A program made the translations under genes and the position numbers. A DNA stretch of 64,000 bases from Phycisphaerae bacterium (GTDB lineage: Bacteria > Planctomycetota > Phycisphaerae > SM23-33), in assembly GCA_018335035.1 (NCBI GenBank), contig JAGXKT010000012.1, positions 1 to 64,000 of the forward strand, given 5' to 3'. The notes under the pieces were generated by a model. The model searched no databases. It was not told the origin of the DNA and was given only the letters and a program-made list of their open reading frames with translations. Shown here piece after piece: positions 1 through 9,107 of this stretch. Within the stretch, counting starts at the first letter, position 1. Each line of letters starts with the position of its first letter.

Positions 1-2136
1 CACTCCAACGCGCGCGGCAACATCGACCAGATCCGTCAGCTCGCCGGCATGCGCGGGCTGATGAGCAAGCCCTCCGGCGAGATCATCGAGACGCCCATCA
101 AGGCGAACTTCCGCGAGGGGTTGACGGTGCTGGAGTATTTCTCCTCGACGCACGGGGCGCGCAAGGGGCTGGCCGACACGGCGTTGAAGACGGCCGACAG
201 CGGCTACCTCACGCGCAAGCTGGCCGACGTCGCCCAGAACGTGATCGTCAACGAACTGGACTGCGGGACCGTCCAGGGCGTGCCGAAGTCGGCGATCTAC
301 AAGGGCGAGGAAGTCGACGTGCCGCTTGGCGAGTTGATCGCCGGCCGCGTGGCGCGCGAGAACGTGGTCAACCCTGTGACCGACGAGACCATCGTCGCGG
401 AGAACCAGGTGATCACGTACGAGATGGCCCGCCGGATTGAGCAGTTGGGGCTGGAAACGATCCGGGTTCGCAGCCCGCTGACGTGCGAGAGCCCGCTGGG
501 CTGCTGCGCGCGGTGCTACGGAACGGACATGTCGACGGGCAAGCTGGTCGAGGAAGGCATGGCCGTCGGGATCATCGCGGCTCAGTCGATCGGCGAGCCG
601 GGGACGCAGTTGACGATGCGGACCTTCCATACCGGCGGCGTGGCGACGCGCGCGGTGGTGACCTCGGAGATTACCGCCCCGGTCGCCGGGCACATCGAAT
701 ACCGCGACCTGAACGCCGTGGACGACCACGAGGCGCCGACGCGGGGCGGCAAGAGCGGGCAGGGCTGGATCGCCCTGAAACGCAACGGCGAAATCGCCGT
801 CCTGGACGACAAGGACCGCGAACTGGACAAGTTCAAGGTGCCTTACGGCGCCCGGCTGACCGTGCCCGACGGGTCGAAGGTCAAGAAGGGCCAGCGCCTC
901 GTCTGGTGGGACCCGCACCTGGTGCCGATTCTCGCCGAGGCCGAGGGCACCGTTCGCTTCCAGGACATCGAAGAGGGTGAGACGGTCCGTATCGAGTCCG
1001 AGCGTGCCCAGCAGCGGTACGTGGTCATCGAGCACAAGGGCATCAAGCACCCGCGGATCGTGGTGGAGGATTCCAGCGGCAAAATCCTGGATTTCCACTA
1101 CCTGCCGGCCAAGGCACGCATCGAGGTCTCCGAGGGCCAGAAGGCCCGCCCGGGCACACTGCTGGCCCGCCAGCCGCGCGAGATGTCCGGCACGCAGGAC
1201 ATCACCGGCGGCCTGCCGCGGGTGACGGAAATCTTCGAGGCCCGCAAGCCGAAGGAGCCGGCCGCGATGGCGGAAATCTCCGGGCGGGTGGAACTGCGCA
1301 CCGATAAGCGCCGCGGCAAGATGACGATCATCATCCGCAGCGAGTCGGGCATGGAGCGGGAGCACCACGTGCCGCACGACCGGCACCTGCTGGTGCATAC
1401 CGGCGACTACGTCGAGGCGGGCGATCCGCTGACCGAAGGTCCGCTCGTTCCGCACGAGATCCTGAGCATCCGCGGCGAGGAAGAGCTCTACAGGTATTTG
1501 CTGACGGAAGTCCAGAGCGTCTATCGCGGCGTGGGCGTGACGATCAGCGACAAGCACTTGGAGATCATCCTGTCACAGATGCTTCGCAAGGTTCGGGTCG
1601 ATACGGCCGGCGACGGCGAGCTTCTGCCCGGGGATGTGGTTGACAAGTTCACGTTCCGGCAGGAAAATGAACGACTCGCGCAATCGGTGAAGATTGTCGA
1701 GCCGGGCGACACGGAGTTCTCCAAGGCGCAGATCGTGTCCAGGGAGAAGCTCGAGCAGGCGAACATGGACGCCGAGGAGATCGGCGGCAACCCCGCCAAG
1801 ACGCGCAAGCCGCGTCCGGCGACGGGCAAGACGTTGCTGCTGGGCATTACCAAGGCGTCGCTGCAGTCGGAGAGCTTCCTGTCGGCGGCGAGCTTCCAGG
1901 AAAGCACGAAGATCTTCACCGAGGCCTCGCTGGCCGGTAAGGTCGACGAGCTGCGCGGGCTGAAGGAGAACGTGATCCTGGGCCATCTGATCCCGGCCGG
2001 GACGAGCTTCAAGCCGTACCTCGACATGCAGATCAAGCACAATGTCGGGTTGCCGGTGATCGGCGAGTCGGAAGAGGATCTGACTGAGGCCCAGATTACC
2101 GAGGCGGTGCAGCAGGCCCTCAGTGGGCAGGAGTAG
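1..2136 (+). CDS. rpoC: DNA-directed RNA polymerase subunit beta' (3' part)
   Basis: This is the C-terminal 711 residues of the beta' subunit of RNA polymerase. The reading frame is open from the first base, so the 5' part lies outside the window. The motif [18 protein letters not shown] near the edge is typical of beta'. The second zinc site is complete: cysteines at codons starting near 262, 484, 505 and 514 have the 74-7-3 spacing of the family. The trigger-loop region is present ([21 protein letters not shown], bases about 574-636), as is the conserved C-terminal end. It heads the ribosomal supercluster, with rpsL 79 bases downstream, as in most bacteria. Confidence 0.97.
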   Translation, partial: HSNARGNIDQIRQLAGMRGLMSKPSGEIIETPIKANFREGLTVLEYFSSTHGARKGLADTALKTADSGYLTRKLADVAQNVIVNELDCGTVQGVPKSAIYKGEEVDVPLGELIAGRVARENVVNPVTDETIVAENQVITYEMARRIEQLGLETIRVRSPLTCESPLGCCARCYGTDMSTGKLVEEGMAVGIIAAQSIGEPGTQLTMRTFHTGGVATRAVVTSEITAPVAGHIEYRDLNAVDDHEAPTRGGKSGQGWIALKRNGEIAVLDDKDRELDKFKVPYGARLTVPDGSKVKKGQRLVWWDPHLVPILAEAEGTVRFQDIEEGETVRIESERAQQRYVVIEHKGIKHPRIVVEDSSGKILDFHYLPAKARIEVSEGQKARPGTLLARQPREMSGTQDITGGLPRVTEIFEARKPKEPAAMAEISGRVELRTDKRRGKMTIIIRSESGMEREHHVPHDRHLLVHTGDYVEAGDPLTEGPLVPHEILSIRGEEELYRYLLTEVQSVYRGVGVTISDKHLEIILSQMLRKVRVDTAGDGELLPGDVVDKFTFRQENERLAQSVKIVEPGDTEFSKAQIVSREKLEQANMDAEEIGGNPAKTRKPRPATGKTLLLGITKASLQSESFLSAASFQESTKIFTEASLAGKVDELRGLKENVILGHLIPAGTSFKPYLDMQIKHNVGLPVIGESEEDLTEAQITEAVQQALSGQE

Positions 2137-2215
2137 ATACGTCAGGCCGGCGCCGGAGGCGCAGCGTGACGGAACGTGATGGACGCGGCGCTGCCGCGGA
2201 GCAACGAGGACGACG

Positions 2216-2587
2216 ATGCCGACGATCAACCAATTGGTGCGCAAGGGCCGGAAGAAGCAGCGGGCAAAGAAGAAGAACGTCTCGCTGGATCAGTGCCCGC
2301 AGAAGCGCGGCGTATGTCTTTCGGTCAAGGCGGTGACGCCCAAGAAGCCGAATTCGGCGTTGCGGAAAGTCGCGCGGGTGCGGCTGAGCAACGGCAAGGA
2401 GGTCACGGCCTATATTCCGGGCATCGACCATAACCTTCAGGAGCATAGCATCGTGCTGGTGCGCGGGGGACGCGTCCGGGATCTTCCCGGCGTTCGGTAC
2501 CACGTGGTCCGGGGCACGCTGGACGCCCTGGGCGTCGACGGGCGCAAGCAGAGCCGCAGTTGCTACGGCACGAAGCGACCGAAGTAG
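2216..2587 (+). CDS. rpsL: 30S ribosomal protein S12
   Basis: S12 sits in the decoding centre of the small subunit and affects translational accuracy. The 123 residues have the usual length, starting [14 protein letters not shown] and containing [15 protein letters not shown] and GVRYHVVRG, the conserved loops near the A site. It follows rpoC and precedes rpsG, the standard str-operon order. The stop codon overlaps the left edge of a long inverted repeat that fills the gap to rpsG. Confidence 0.97.
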   Translation: MPTINQLVRKGRKKQRAKKKNVSLDQCPQKRGVCLSVKAVTPKKPNSALRKVARVRLSNGKEVTAYIPGIDHNLQEHSIVLVRGGRVRDLPGVRYHVVRGTLDALGVDGRKQSRSCYGTKRPK

Positions 2588-2660
2588 CTTTCAGCCCTCA
2601 GCGTTCAGCTGTCCGCGTTCGTTGCGGCAGCTGTTGGCTGATCGCTGACCGCTGATAGCT
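2586..2660. repeat. Heptad-built inverted repeat between rpsL and rpsG
   Basis: Three TCAGC units on the left (2591, 2598, 2605) and three GCTGA units on the right (2637, 2644, 2651) are spaced exactly 7 bases apart and share one centre of symmetry at base 2623. The ends AGCT (2586-2589 and 2657-2660) share the same centre. An inner hairpin (CAGCTG-T-CCGC, loop, GCGG-CAGCTG; 2606-2633) is an alternative fold. The element occupies nearly the whole gap. It could be a short repetitive (MITE/STRR-like) insertion or a regulatory hairpin comparable in position to the S7 repressor site of the E. coli str operon. Confidence 0.7.
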
Positions 2661-2671
2661 AGAGAAGAAAA

Positions 2672-3148
2672 ATGGGATACAAGCGATTCACGGCATCGGG
2701 CAAGCAGTTGGAACCGGACCCGCGATACGGCAGCAAGCTGGTCAGCAAGTTCATCAACTGCTTCATGCGGGACGGTAAGAAGGCGGTCATGCGGCGTGTC
2801 TTCTATGACGCGATGGACATCATCGACGAGAAGATATCCGACGCGACGCCGCTGGAGGTCTTCGAGAAGGCGGTGGAAAACGTCAAACCGCTGATTGAGG
2901 TCCGTTCCAAACGCGTCGGCGGTGCGAGCTATCAGGTGCCGCGGCAGGTGACGCGCAAACGCCAGTTGTCGCTCGCTATCCGCTGGTTGCGCGAGGCCGT
3001 CGGCAACCGACAGGGCAAACCCACCAGTGTTCGCATGGCCGAGGAACTGATGGCCGCCTACAACGGTGAAGGCGCCGCCATGCGGACGCGAGAGAACGTG
3101 CATAGAATGGCCAATGCGAACAAGGCCTTCGCGCACTTCTCCTGGTAA
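2672..3148 (+). CDS. rpsG: 30S ribosomal protein S7
   Basis: S7 nucleates assembly of the 30S head and contacts the E-site tRNA. The 158-residue product has family length and the conserved blocks [29 protein letters not shown]-like ([10 protein letters not shown]) and the C-terminal [18 protein letters not shown] purine-rich stretch (AGAGAAGAAAA) precedes the ATG. It follows rpsL after the heptad inverted repeat. An unusually long 298-base gap separates it from fusA. Confidence 0.97.
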   Translation: MGYKRFTASGKQLEPDPRYGSKLVSKFINCFMRDGKKAVMRRVFYDAMDIIDEKISDATPLEVFEKAVENVKPLIEVRSKRVGGASYQVPRQVTRKRQLSLAIRWLREAVGNRQGKPTSVRMAEELMAAYNGEGAAMRTRENVHRMANANKAFAHFSW

Positions 3149-3199
3149 TCGCAGACGCGTACATCCGAGGCCGCATCGCTGGCCGAAAAGCGGTGATGG

Positions 3200-3310
3200 T
3201 TGAATCGCCCGTAGGGGCGATCCCGGTGGGATGAGCCCGCCGGGACTCAGACCGTGAGATAAGACAACCGGGCCGGCCTGAAGACACTGGACAAGGCCGG
3301 TGCCCGCCGC
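3200..3310 (+). other. Cluster of hairpins in the rpsG-fusA gap
   Basis: The 298-base gap between rpsG and fusA has no convincing gene. It contains three consecutive stem-loops: ATCGCCC-GTAG-GGGCGAT (3204-3221); a 9-bp stem with one G.U pair (3222-3230 with 3236-3244); and CGGG-CCGGCCT paired with AGGCCGG-TG-CCCG (3269-3306). None is followed by a T-run, so a simple terminator is unlikely. A structured mRNA leader of fusA, or an RNA processing site inside the str operon, is possible. This is inference from pairing only. Confidence 0.45.
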
Positions 3311-3446
3311 CTCCTGGTGACGGGCGGAACGCTCCATGTATTTGCGCGCCGTCGTGGCTGCGCGCTTGCGGGGGCGTAGATGCCGCGTGACGGCGCATTG
3401 CGCCGAGCCGGACGGACGGGCGACGCGGCGAGACAACGCACAACGA

Positions 3447-5525
3447 ATGGCCAAGGACCTCAGGACAATACGGAATATCGGCATCATGGCCCACATCGAT
3501 GCCGGCAAGACGACCGTCACCGAGCGGATTCTCTACTTCGCCGGGCGGACGTACAAGATCGGCGAGGTGCACGAAGGCACCGCGGTGATGGATTACCTGT
3601 CTGAGGAGCAGGAGCGGGGGATCACCATTACCTCGGCGGCTACGTCGCTGACGTGGCGCAAGCATACCGTCAACCTGATCGACACGCCGGGACACGTGGA
3701 TTTCACGATCGAGGTCGAGCGAGCGCTGCGCGTTCTGGACGGGGCGATCGCGGTGTTCTGCGGCGTGGGCGGCGTCGAGGCCCAAAGCGAGACCGTCTGG
3801 CACCAGGCCGAGCGGTACCACGTTCCACGGCTGTGCTTCGTCAACAAGATGGACCGCGTCGGCGCGGATTTTGAGGCGGCCGTTAAGGACATACGCCAGC
3901 GGCTGGGTGCCAACCCGGTCATACTGCAGTACCCCCTCGGCGCCGGCGAGGATTTTGTCGGACAGATCGACCTGATTCGGCGCGTGGCGCTGTACTACGA
4001 CCCGGCCGACGTGGCGACCACGCTGCGCGAGGAGCCGATTCCCGCTGACGAGTCCGACCATGTGGAGGTGCTCCGTCACGAGCTTCTGGAGAAGGTCGCC
4101 GAGTACGACGACGCGCTGATGGACAAGTACCTCCACGACAAGGCAATCACCGAGGCCGGAATCCATCGTGCGATTCGCGCCGGCACGCTGTCCGGGACGC
4201 TGCACCCGGTCCTGTGCGGCTCGGCGTTACAGCACATAGGCGTTCGCCCGTTGCTGGAGGCGGTCGTGGAGTACCTGCCCAGCCCCTTGGAGGTGCGCCC
4301 GGTGCAGGGGCGCGGCGTCGGCAAGCATGCCGAGGAGGTTATGGAGCGACCGGCGGATGCAGACGGCCCGTTGGCGGCGCTGGTCTTCAAGATCACGTCG
4401 GATCAGCACGGCGACTTGCACTTCATCCGCGTGTACTCGGGGCGGCTGCCGGTCGGCACGCGCGTGCTCAACAGCACGCAGGACGAGAAGGAAGCGGTCT
4501 CGCGCATCTGGCAGATGCACGCCAAGGAACGCATCGCGCGGGACGAGGCCGTCGCCGGTGATATCGTCGCCGTCGTCGGGCTCAAGAAGAGCTTGACTGG
4601 CGATACGCTGTGTGATCCGCGGCATCCGATCGTTCTGGAGAAGCTGGAGTTTCCCGAGCCGGTCATCATGATGTCGATCGAGCCGCGCACCAACGCCGAC
4701 AAGCAACGGCTCGCCGAAGCGCTGGGCGCACTGCGGCGCGAAGACCCCAGCTTCGGCGCCAACTACGATGAGGAAACCGGCCAGACCATCATCTCGGGCA
4801 TGGGCGAACTGCATCTGGAGATCATCTACAACAAGCTCGTGCGCGATGTGGGCGTGGACGTTCGCGTGGGGCGCCCGCACGTGGCCTACAAGGAGACGAT
4901 TCGCTCGACGGCCGAGGCCGAGGGGCGATTCGTTCGCCAGACCGGCGGGCGCGGACAGTTCGCCGTCGTGGAGCTTCGCGTCGAGCCGCACGTGCCGGAT
5001 GAGGACGAGGCGGCGATCGTCTTCGAGGATGCGACCAAGGGGGGCGTGATCCCGAAGGAGTTCATGCGCTCGGTGGAGCAGGGCGTCTACGACGCGGCCG
5101 GGAGCGGACCGCTGGCGGGGTACCCGATGCTCAACGTCAAGGCCGTCGCCGTCGACGGCAAGCACCACCCCGTGGACAGTTCAGACATTGCCTTTCAGCA
5201 GGCCGGCGCCATGGCGTTTGACGCGGCGTGCAACCGGGCCGAGCCGGTCTTTCTCGAACCGATCATGCGTGTCGCCGTGATGACGCCGGAGGACTACCTC
5301 GGGGCGGTCACGGCGGATTTGAACGCTCGCCGTGCGGAGATCAAGCACATGGCCAATCGTGGTCGATTTCGCTCCATCACCGCCGAGGTGCCGCTTGCGG
5401 AGACCTTCGGGTATACGACGCAGTTGCGGTCGATCACGCAGGGCCGGGCTACGAGCACGATGGAGCCGTGCCGCTACGCGCCGGCGCCGGCGCAAGTGGG
5501 CGAGGAGATCCTTCGCCATGTCTAG
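3447..5525 (+). CDS. fusA: Elongation factor G
   Basis: EF-G is the GTPase that drives translocation. The start was placed at the ATG giving MAKDLRTIRNIGIMAHIDAGKTT, because the open frame upstream has no EF-G homology. The 692-residue length is typical. The GTPase motifs are all present: AHIDAGKTT (G1), RGITITSAAT (G2), DTPGH (G3), NKMD (G4) and CGSAL (G5). Domain IV and the C-terminal GYTTQLRSITQGRAT motif are intact. Wording such as CGVGGVEAQSETVW resembles the spd/mitochondrial-type EF-G1 group known from planctomycetes, spirochaetes and deltaproteobacteria. That subgroup call is inference. No tuf gene follows it. Confidence 0.96.
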   Translation: MAKDLRTIRNIGIMAHIDAGKTTVTERILYFAGRTYKIGEVHEGTAVMDYLSEEQERGITITSAATSLTWRKHTVNLIDTPGHVDFTIEVERALRVLDGAIAVFCGVGGVEAQSETVWHQAERYHVPRLCFVNKMDRVGADFEAAVKDIRQRLGANPVILQYPLGAGEDFVGQIDLIRRVALYYDPADVATTLREEPIPADESDHVEVLRHELLEKVAEYDDALMDKYLHDKAITEAGIHRAIRAGTLSGTLHPVLCGSALQHIGVRPLLEAVVEYLPSPLEVRPVQGRGVGKHAEEVMERPADADGPLAALVFKITSDQHGDLHFIRVYSGRLPVGTRVLNSTQDEKEAVSRIWQMHAKERIARDEAVAGDIVAVVGLKKSLTGDTLCDPRHPIVLEKLEFPEPVIMMSIEPRTNADKQRLAEALGALRREDPSFGANYDEETGQTIISGMGELHLEIIYNKLVRDVGVDVRVGRPHVAYKETIRSTAEAEGRFVRQTGGRGQFAVVELRVEPHVPDEDEAAIVFEDATKGGVIPKEFMRSVEQGVYDAAGSGPLAGYPMLNVKAVAVDGKHHPVDSSDIAFQQAGAMAFDAACNRAEPVFLEPIMRVAVMTPEDYLGAVTADLNARRAEIKHMANRGRFRSITAEVPLAETFGYTTQLRSITQGRATSTMEPCRYAPAPAQVGEEILRHV

Positions 5526-5571
5526 CGCTGACGCCTGGGAAAAAGGTTATGGAAAAACCGCAGCGACGCTA

Positions 5572-5599
5572 TTGACAGCGTCGGCGGAATGCGTATGCT
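5572..5599 (+). promoter_or_regulatory. Sigma70-like promoter before rpsJ
   Basis: A perfect -35 box TTGACA (5572-5577) is followed after 16 bases by TATGCT (5594-5599, 4 of 6 matches to TATAAT). It lies in the fusA-rpsJ gap, where a separate S10-operon promoter would be expected when tuf is absent. The predicted transcript would start about 55 bases before the rpsJ ATG. Confidence 0.6.
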
Positions 5600-5662
5600 T
5601 GGAAGACTCTGCATCTTGCGCCGGCAGAGAGCACTCCAACCGGCGCGGCCGGAGATTACTTC

Positions 5663-5971
5663 ATGGTGCATGACAAGATACGTATTCGTATGGAAGCGTA
5701 CGACCACCGGGCGCTGGACAGCTCGGCGCGGGAGATCGTGGATCACGCCGAGCGGACGGGTGCTCGCGTGTGCGGGCCCGTGCCGCTTCCGACGCGCGTG
5801 GAGAAGTACACGGTGCTTCGTGGTCCGCACGTGGACAAGAAGGCGCGTGAGCAGTTTGAGATGCGGACGCACAAGCGCATCATCGACATTCAGGAGCCGA
5901 CTGTACGGACGATCGAGGCGCTGAACCGCCTGGTCGTCCCGGCCGGCGTGTTCATCAAGATCAAGGCATAG
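5663..5971 (+). CDS. rpsJ: 30S ribosomal protein S10
   Basis: S10 is a small-subunit head protein and, as NusE, a transcription antitermination factor. The 102-residue product has family length, with [23 protein letters not shown] and a [17 protein letters not shown] block. A GGAGA Shine-Dalgarno sequence at 5651-5655 supports the ATG at 5663. It opens the S10 operon, and rplC follows after 6 bases. Confidence 0.97.
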   Translation: MVHDKIRIRMEAYDHRALDSSAREIVDHAERTGARVCGPVPLPTRVEKYTVLRGPHVDKKAREQFEMRTHKRIIDIQEPTVRTIEALNRLVVPAGVFIKIKA

Positions 5972-5977
5972 GCGACC

Positions 5978-6631
5978 ATGCTGGCGGCACTGTTGGGTCG
6001 AAAAATCGGGATGACGCAGGTGTACGATGACGACGGTCGACTCCTGCCGGTGACGGTCGTCCAGGGCGGTCCGTGCGACGTGCTCCAGGTCAAGACGCCT
6101 GAGATCGACGGGTACAACGCCGTGCAGATCGGCCTGGGCGACGCCAAGCCGCATCGGGCGACCCAGTGTCAGATCGGGCATGCCGGCCGCGCCGGCGTGG
6201 CGCCTAAGCAGGTTGTCCGCGAGGTGCGCCTGGAGGAGCAGCCCGACGTCGAGGCGGGGCAGCAGTTGACCGTCGAGCAGTTCGAGGGCGTCCAGTGGGT
6301 GGACGTGATCGGCACGAGCAAAGGCAAGGGCTTTGCCGGCGGGATGAAACGGCATGGCTTCTCGGGACAACGCGCCAGCCACGGCGTCAAGCGCGTTCAC
6401 CGCAAGCCCGGCTCGATTGCCTCGCACGCCTCGAACGCGGGGACCGGCCCGAAGCCCAAGAAGGGCAAGCGGATGGCCGGGCACATGGGCTCGCGGCGCT
6501 GCACGACGCGGCATCACCGGCTGGTCCGCGTGGACAAGGAAAACAACCTGCTGCTGATTCAGGGCGCCGTGCCCGGCGCCAAGCAGTCACCCGTATTGGT
6601 GCGGATCTCGAAGACGAAGAAAGCAACGTAA
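5978..6631 (+). CDS. rplC: 50S ribosomal protein L3
   Basis: L3 is an early-assembly protein of the large subunit that reaches toward the peptidyl-transferase centre. The 217-residue product begins MLAALLGRKIGMTQVYDDDG and contains GTSKGKGFAGGMKRHGF and GSIASHASNAGTGPKPKKGK, typical of the extended central loop (Q/S-rich in most species). It sits directly between rpsJ and rplD, the universal S10-operon order. Confidence 0.96.
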   Translation: MLAALLGRKIGMTQVYDDDGRLLPVTVVQGGPCDVLQVKTPEIDGYNAVQIGLGDAKPHRATQCQIGHAGRAGVAPKQVVREVRLEEQPDVEAGQQLTVEQFEGVQWVDVIGTSKGKGFAGGMKRHGFSGQRASHGVKRVHRKPGSIASHASNAGTGPKPKKGKRMAGHMGSRRCTTRHHRLVRVDKENNLLLIQGAVPGAKQSPVLVRISKTKKAT

Positions 6632-6654
6632 CACGCTTCGGAACGTGAAAGACG

Positions 6655-7308
6655 ATGGTTGAAGTACCCGTATACAACATGAGCGGCGAGCAAACCGGCA
6701 CGATGGAGGTCGACGAGGCCGCCTTCGGAACGACCGTCAACGCGCCGCTGCTCAAGCAGGCCGTTGTGGCCTACCAGGCCAACCGGGCGCGACGAACCGC
6801 CGCGACGAAATCCCGCGCGATGGTTCGCGGCGCGGGCCAGAAGCTCTTCAGGCAGAAGGGCACCGGGCGGGCTCGGCGCGGCACGATCCGCACGAACGTG
6901 CTCCGCGGCGGGGGCGTGGCGTTCGCCAAGCGTCCTCGGACGCCGGGCAAGAAGCTGCCGCGCAAGATGCGCCGTGCCGCAGTGAGGTCCGCGATCTGCG
7001 CCAAGTTGCTCGGGGGCGACCTGGGCGTCGTCGACGACGTGCGCCTGGATGCCCCGAAGACCGCCGCTTTGGCGGGAATGCTCCGCGGCATCGGCATCGA
7101 TCGGACGTGCCTGCTCGTGCTGGCGGCGCGGGATGCCACCGTGCAACTCAGCGCCCGCAACCTGGCGGACCTGGCGGTGCGCACGATCGTGGAACTCAAC
7201 GCCTACGAGGTCGCGACGCGGCGGAAGCTTCTGGTGACCCGTGCGGCGATGGACGCGTTGGTCAGCGGCGAGCAGCCCGCGGGCGTCGGTCAGGAGGTCG
7301 AGGCGTGA
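6655..7308 (+). CDS. rplD: 50S ribosomal protein L4
   Basis: L4 lines the nascent-peptide exit tunnel and in many bacteria represses its own operon. The 217-residue product contains the conserved tunnel-loop region (KSRAMVRGAGQKLFRQKGTGRARRG-like, about residues 50-80) and VVDDVRLDAPKT. Its TGA stop overlaps the GTG start of rplW in a GTGA arrangement, which implies translational coupling. Confidence 0.95.
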   Translation: MVEVPVYNMSGEQTGTMEVDEAAFGTTVNAPLLKQAVVAYQANRARRTAATKSRAMVRGAGQKLFRQKGTGRARRGTIRTNVLRGGGVAFAKRPRTPGKKLPRKMRRAAVRSAICAKLLGGDLGVVDDVRLDAPKTAALAGMLRGIGIDRTCLLVLAARDATVQLSARNLADLAVRTIVELNAYEVATRRKLLVTRAAMDALVSGEQPAGVGQEVEA

Positions 7309-7589
7309 AGGACGAAGTCTACGAGATCGTGGTTCGGCCTCTGGTGACGGAAAAGGGCACCTGGCAGGCGGAGACCGCCAACGCGTATGCGTTCGAGGTG
7401 CATCCCAAGGCGAACAAGGCCCAGATCAAACGGGCCATTGAACGGATTTACGACGTGAAGGTGCAGAAAGTGCGGACGGCTAACCGCAAGGGCAAACCCC
7501 GGCGGACGGGCTACAAGTGGGGTACGACGAGCCACTGGAAGAAGGCAGTCGTGGTCCTCGACCCCGAGCATCGGATTGACCTGTTCTAG
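7305..7589 (+). CDS. rplW: 50S ribosomal protein L23
   Basis: L23 is a tunnel-exit protein and docking site for trigger factor and SRP. The product is 94 residues, starting at a GTG that overlaps the rplD stop (GTGA at 7305-7308). It contains VVRPLVTEKGTWQ, YAFEVHPKANKAQIKRAIE and VRTANRKGKPRR, all characteristic. A longer open frame runs upstream, but only the GTG gives a canonical N-terminus and the usual length. Confidence 0.94.
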   Translation: MKDEVYEIVVRPLVTEKGTWQAETANAYAFEVHPKANKAQIKRAIERIYDVKVQKVRTANRKGKPRRTGYKWGTTSHWKKAVVVLDPEHRIDLF

Positions 7590-7609
7590 CTTGACGAGGC
7601 GCACAGGCG

Positions 7610-8461
7610 ATGGCGATCAAGGTATACAAACGAACCAGCCCCGGACGGCGCAACAGTTCCGTTAACCTGCGGGACGACGTGACCTGTTCGACGCCGCACA
7701 AGCCGCTGCTTCGACCGGTGAAGAGACGCGGCGGGCGGAATCACCGCGGCGTTATCACGACGTGCCACCGCGGCGGCGGGCACAAGCGCCAGTATCGCGT
7801 GATCGACTTCCGCCGCGATAGGGACGGCGTGGCGGCCGAGGTTCGGACCATCGAGCGCGACCCGAACCGCTCATGCAACATCGCGCTGGTCCGGTATGAC
7901 GACGGCGAAATGCGGTACATTCTCGCTCCCGCCGGTCTGCGTGTGGGGCAGAAGCTGTATTCCGGTCCGGACGCCGAGCCGCGGCCGGGCAATACACTGC
8001 CGTTGCGGAATATTCCTCCCGGGCTGGAGATTCACAATATCGAACTCAACCGCGGGCAGGGCGGCAAGCTGGTGCGATCGGCGGGGCAGTCGGCCCGGCT
8101 GTCCGGCCGCGAGGGCGCTTACGCCCACGTCGTGCTGCCCTCGGGCGAGATGCGGATGATTCACGTCGACTGCCGCGCGACGATCGGGCAGTTGAGCAAC
8201 GCGGAGCATCAAGGCCAGCGGATCGGCAAGGCCGGGCGCAAGCGTCATCTGGGCCGGCGGCCGCACGTACGCGGCTCGACCATGAATCCCGTTGATCACC
8301 CGATGGGCGGTGGCGAGGGACGTCGTGGCGGCGGGCGCCATCCGTGCTCGGCGACGGGCAAGCTGGCCAAGGGCGGCAAGACGCGCAAGCGCCGCAAGCA
8401 GTCGAACCGCATGATCCTGCGACGCCGGCGGAACGTTCGCAACGGGCAGTTGGTGTTGTAG
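7610..8461 (+). CDS. rplB: 50S ribosomal protein L2
   Basis: L2 binds 23S rRNA near the peptidyl-transferase centre and helps subunit association. The 283-residue product has [31 protein letters not shown] and the C-terminal [18 protein letters not shown] block, which holds the histidine implicated in peptidyl transfer. The ATG at 7610 fits the family start [14 protein letters not shown]. Confidence 0.97.
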   Translation: MAIKVYKRTSPGRRNSSVNLRDDVTCSTPHKPLLRPVKRRGGRNHRGVITTCHRGGGHKRQYRVIDFRRDRDGVAAEVRTIERDPNRSCNIALVRYDDGEMRYILAPAGLRVGQKLYSGPDAEPRPGNTLPLRNIPPGLEIHNIELNRGQGGKLVRSAGQSARLSGREGAYAHVVLPSGEMRMIHVDCRATIGQLSNAEHQGQRIGKAGRKRHLGRRPHVRGSTMNPVDHPMGGGEGRRGGGRHPCSATGKLAKGGKTRKRRKQSNRMILRRRRNVRNGQLVL

Positions 8462-8478
8462 AGCAAGGACCTGCACCC

Positions 8479-8748
8479 ATGACACGAAGTGCGAAAAAGG
8501 GACCGTACGTAGACGAGAAGCTGTTCCGGAAGGTGCAGCGGATGGAGGAGTCCAGACGGCGCGAGCCGATCCAGACGTGGGCCCGCGCATGCACAATCGT
8601 CCCGGAGTTCATCGGGCATACGTTCATGGTTCATAACGGCAAGACGTTTCACAAGGTGCTCGTGGCCGAGGACATGGTCGGTCACAAGCTTGGTGAGTTC
8701 AGTCCGACGCGGACGTTCCGCGGACATCACGCCGGCGCGCGGCGGTAG
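8479..8748 (+). CDS. rpsS: 30S ribosomal protein S19
   Basis: S19 is a small-subunit head protein that contacts S13 and the A-site finger. The 89-residue product starts [19 protein letters not shown] and contains RRSTI-like [34 protein letters not shown] and [16 protein letters not shown]. The ATG at 8479 is chosen over an upstream in-frame extension because it gives the canonical start and clears rplB. Confidence 0.96.
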   Translation: MTRSAKKGPYVDEKLFRKVQRMEESRRREPIQTWARACTIVPEFIGHTFMVHNGKTFHKVLVAEDMVGHKLGEFSPTRTFRGHHAGARR

Positions 8749-8767
8749 TTCGCACGAAGGTTTACTG

Positions 8768-9097
8768 ATGGCTTGGCAGGCAGCCCACAACTACGCACGA
8801 ATCAGCCCGCGAAAGGCGCGGGTCATCGCGGATTTGATCCGCGGACGCGACGTGCAGGATGCGTTGGACATCCTGAAGTTCACGCACAATCGCGCCGCAG
8901 GTATGTTCGCCAAGGTCGTCACGAGCGCCGTGGCCAATGCCAACGAGGCCGAGGCCGAGGTGGACCTGCTGTACGTGCAGGAAGTCCGCGCCGATGAAGG
9001 TCCGACGATCAAGCGCTTCCGCGCGAAAGATCGCGGCAGGGCGCACCCCATCAACAAACGAACGAGCCACCTGCTGGTCACGGTGGAGCAAGGATAG
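8768..9097 (+). CDS. rplV: 50S ribosomal protein L22
   Basis: L22 has a beta-hairpin that lines the exit tunnel. The product is 109 residues from the ATG at 8768, which has an AAGG at 8757-8760 in front. Conserved stretches are ARISPRKARVIADLIRG, ALDILKFTHNRAAGMFAKV and the C-terminal hairpin GPTIKRFRAKDRGRAHPINKR. It stands between rpsS and rpsC as expected. Confidence 0.96.
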   Translation: MAWQAAHNYARISPRKARVIADLIRGRDVQDALDILKFTHNRAAGMFAKVVTSAVANANEAEAEVDLLYVQEVRADEGPTIKRFRAKDRGRAHPINKRTSHLLVTVEQG

Positions 9098-9107
9098 GGC
9101 GTCAGGC

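Noticed and set aside
3336-3446. An N-terminal extension of EF-G from 3336
   Set aside because: It lacks similarity, and the ATG at 3447 gives the canonical MAKDLRTIRNIGI start.
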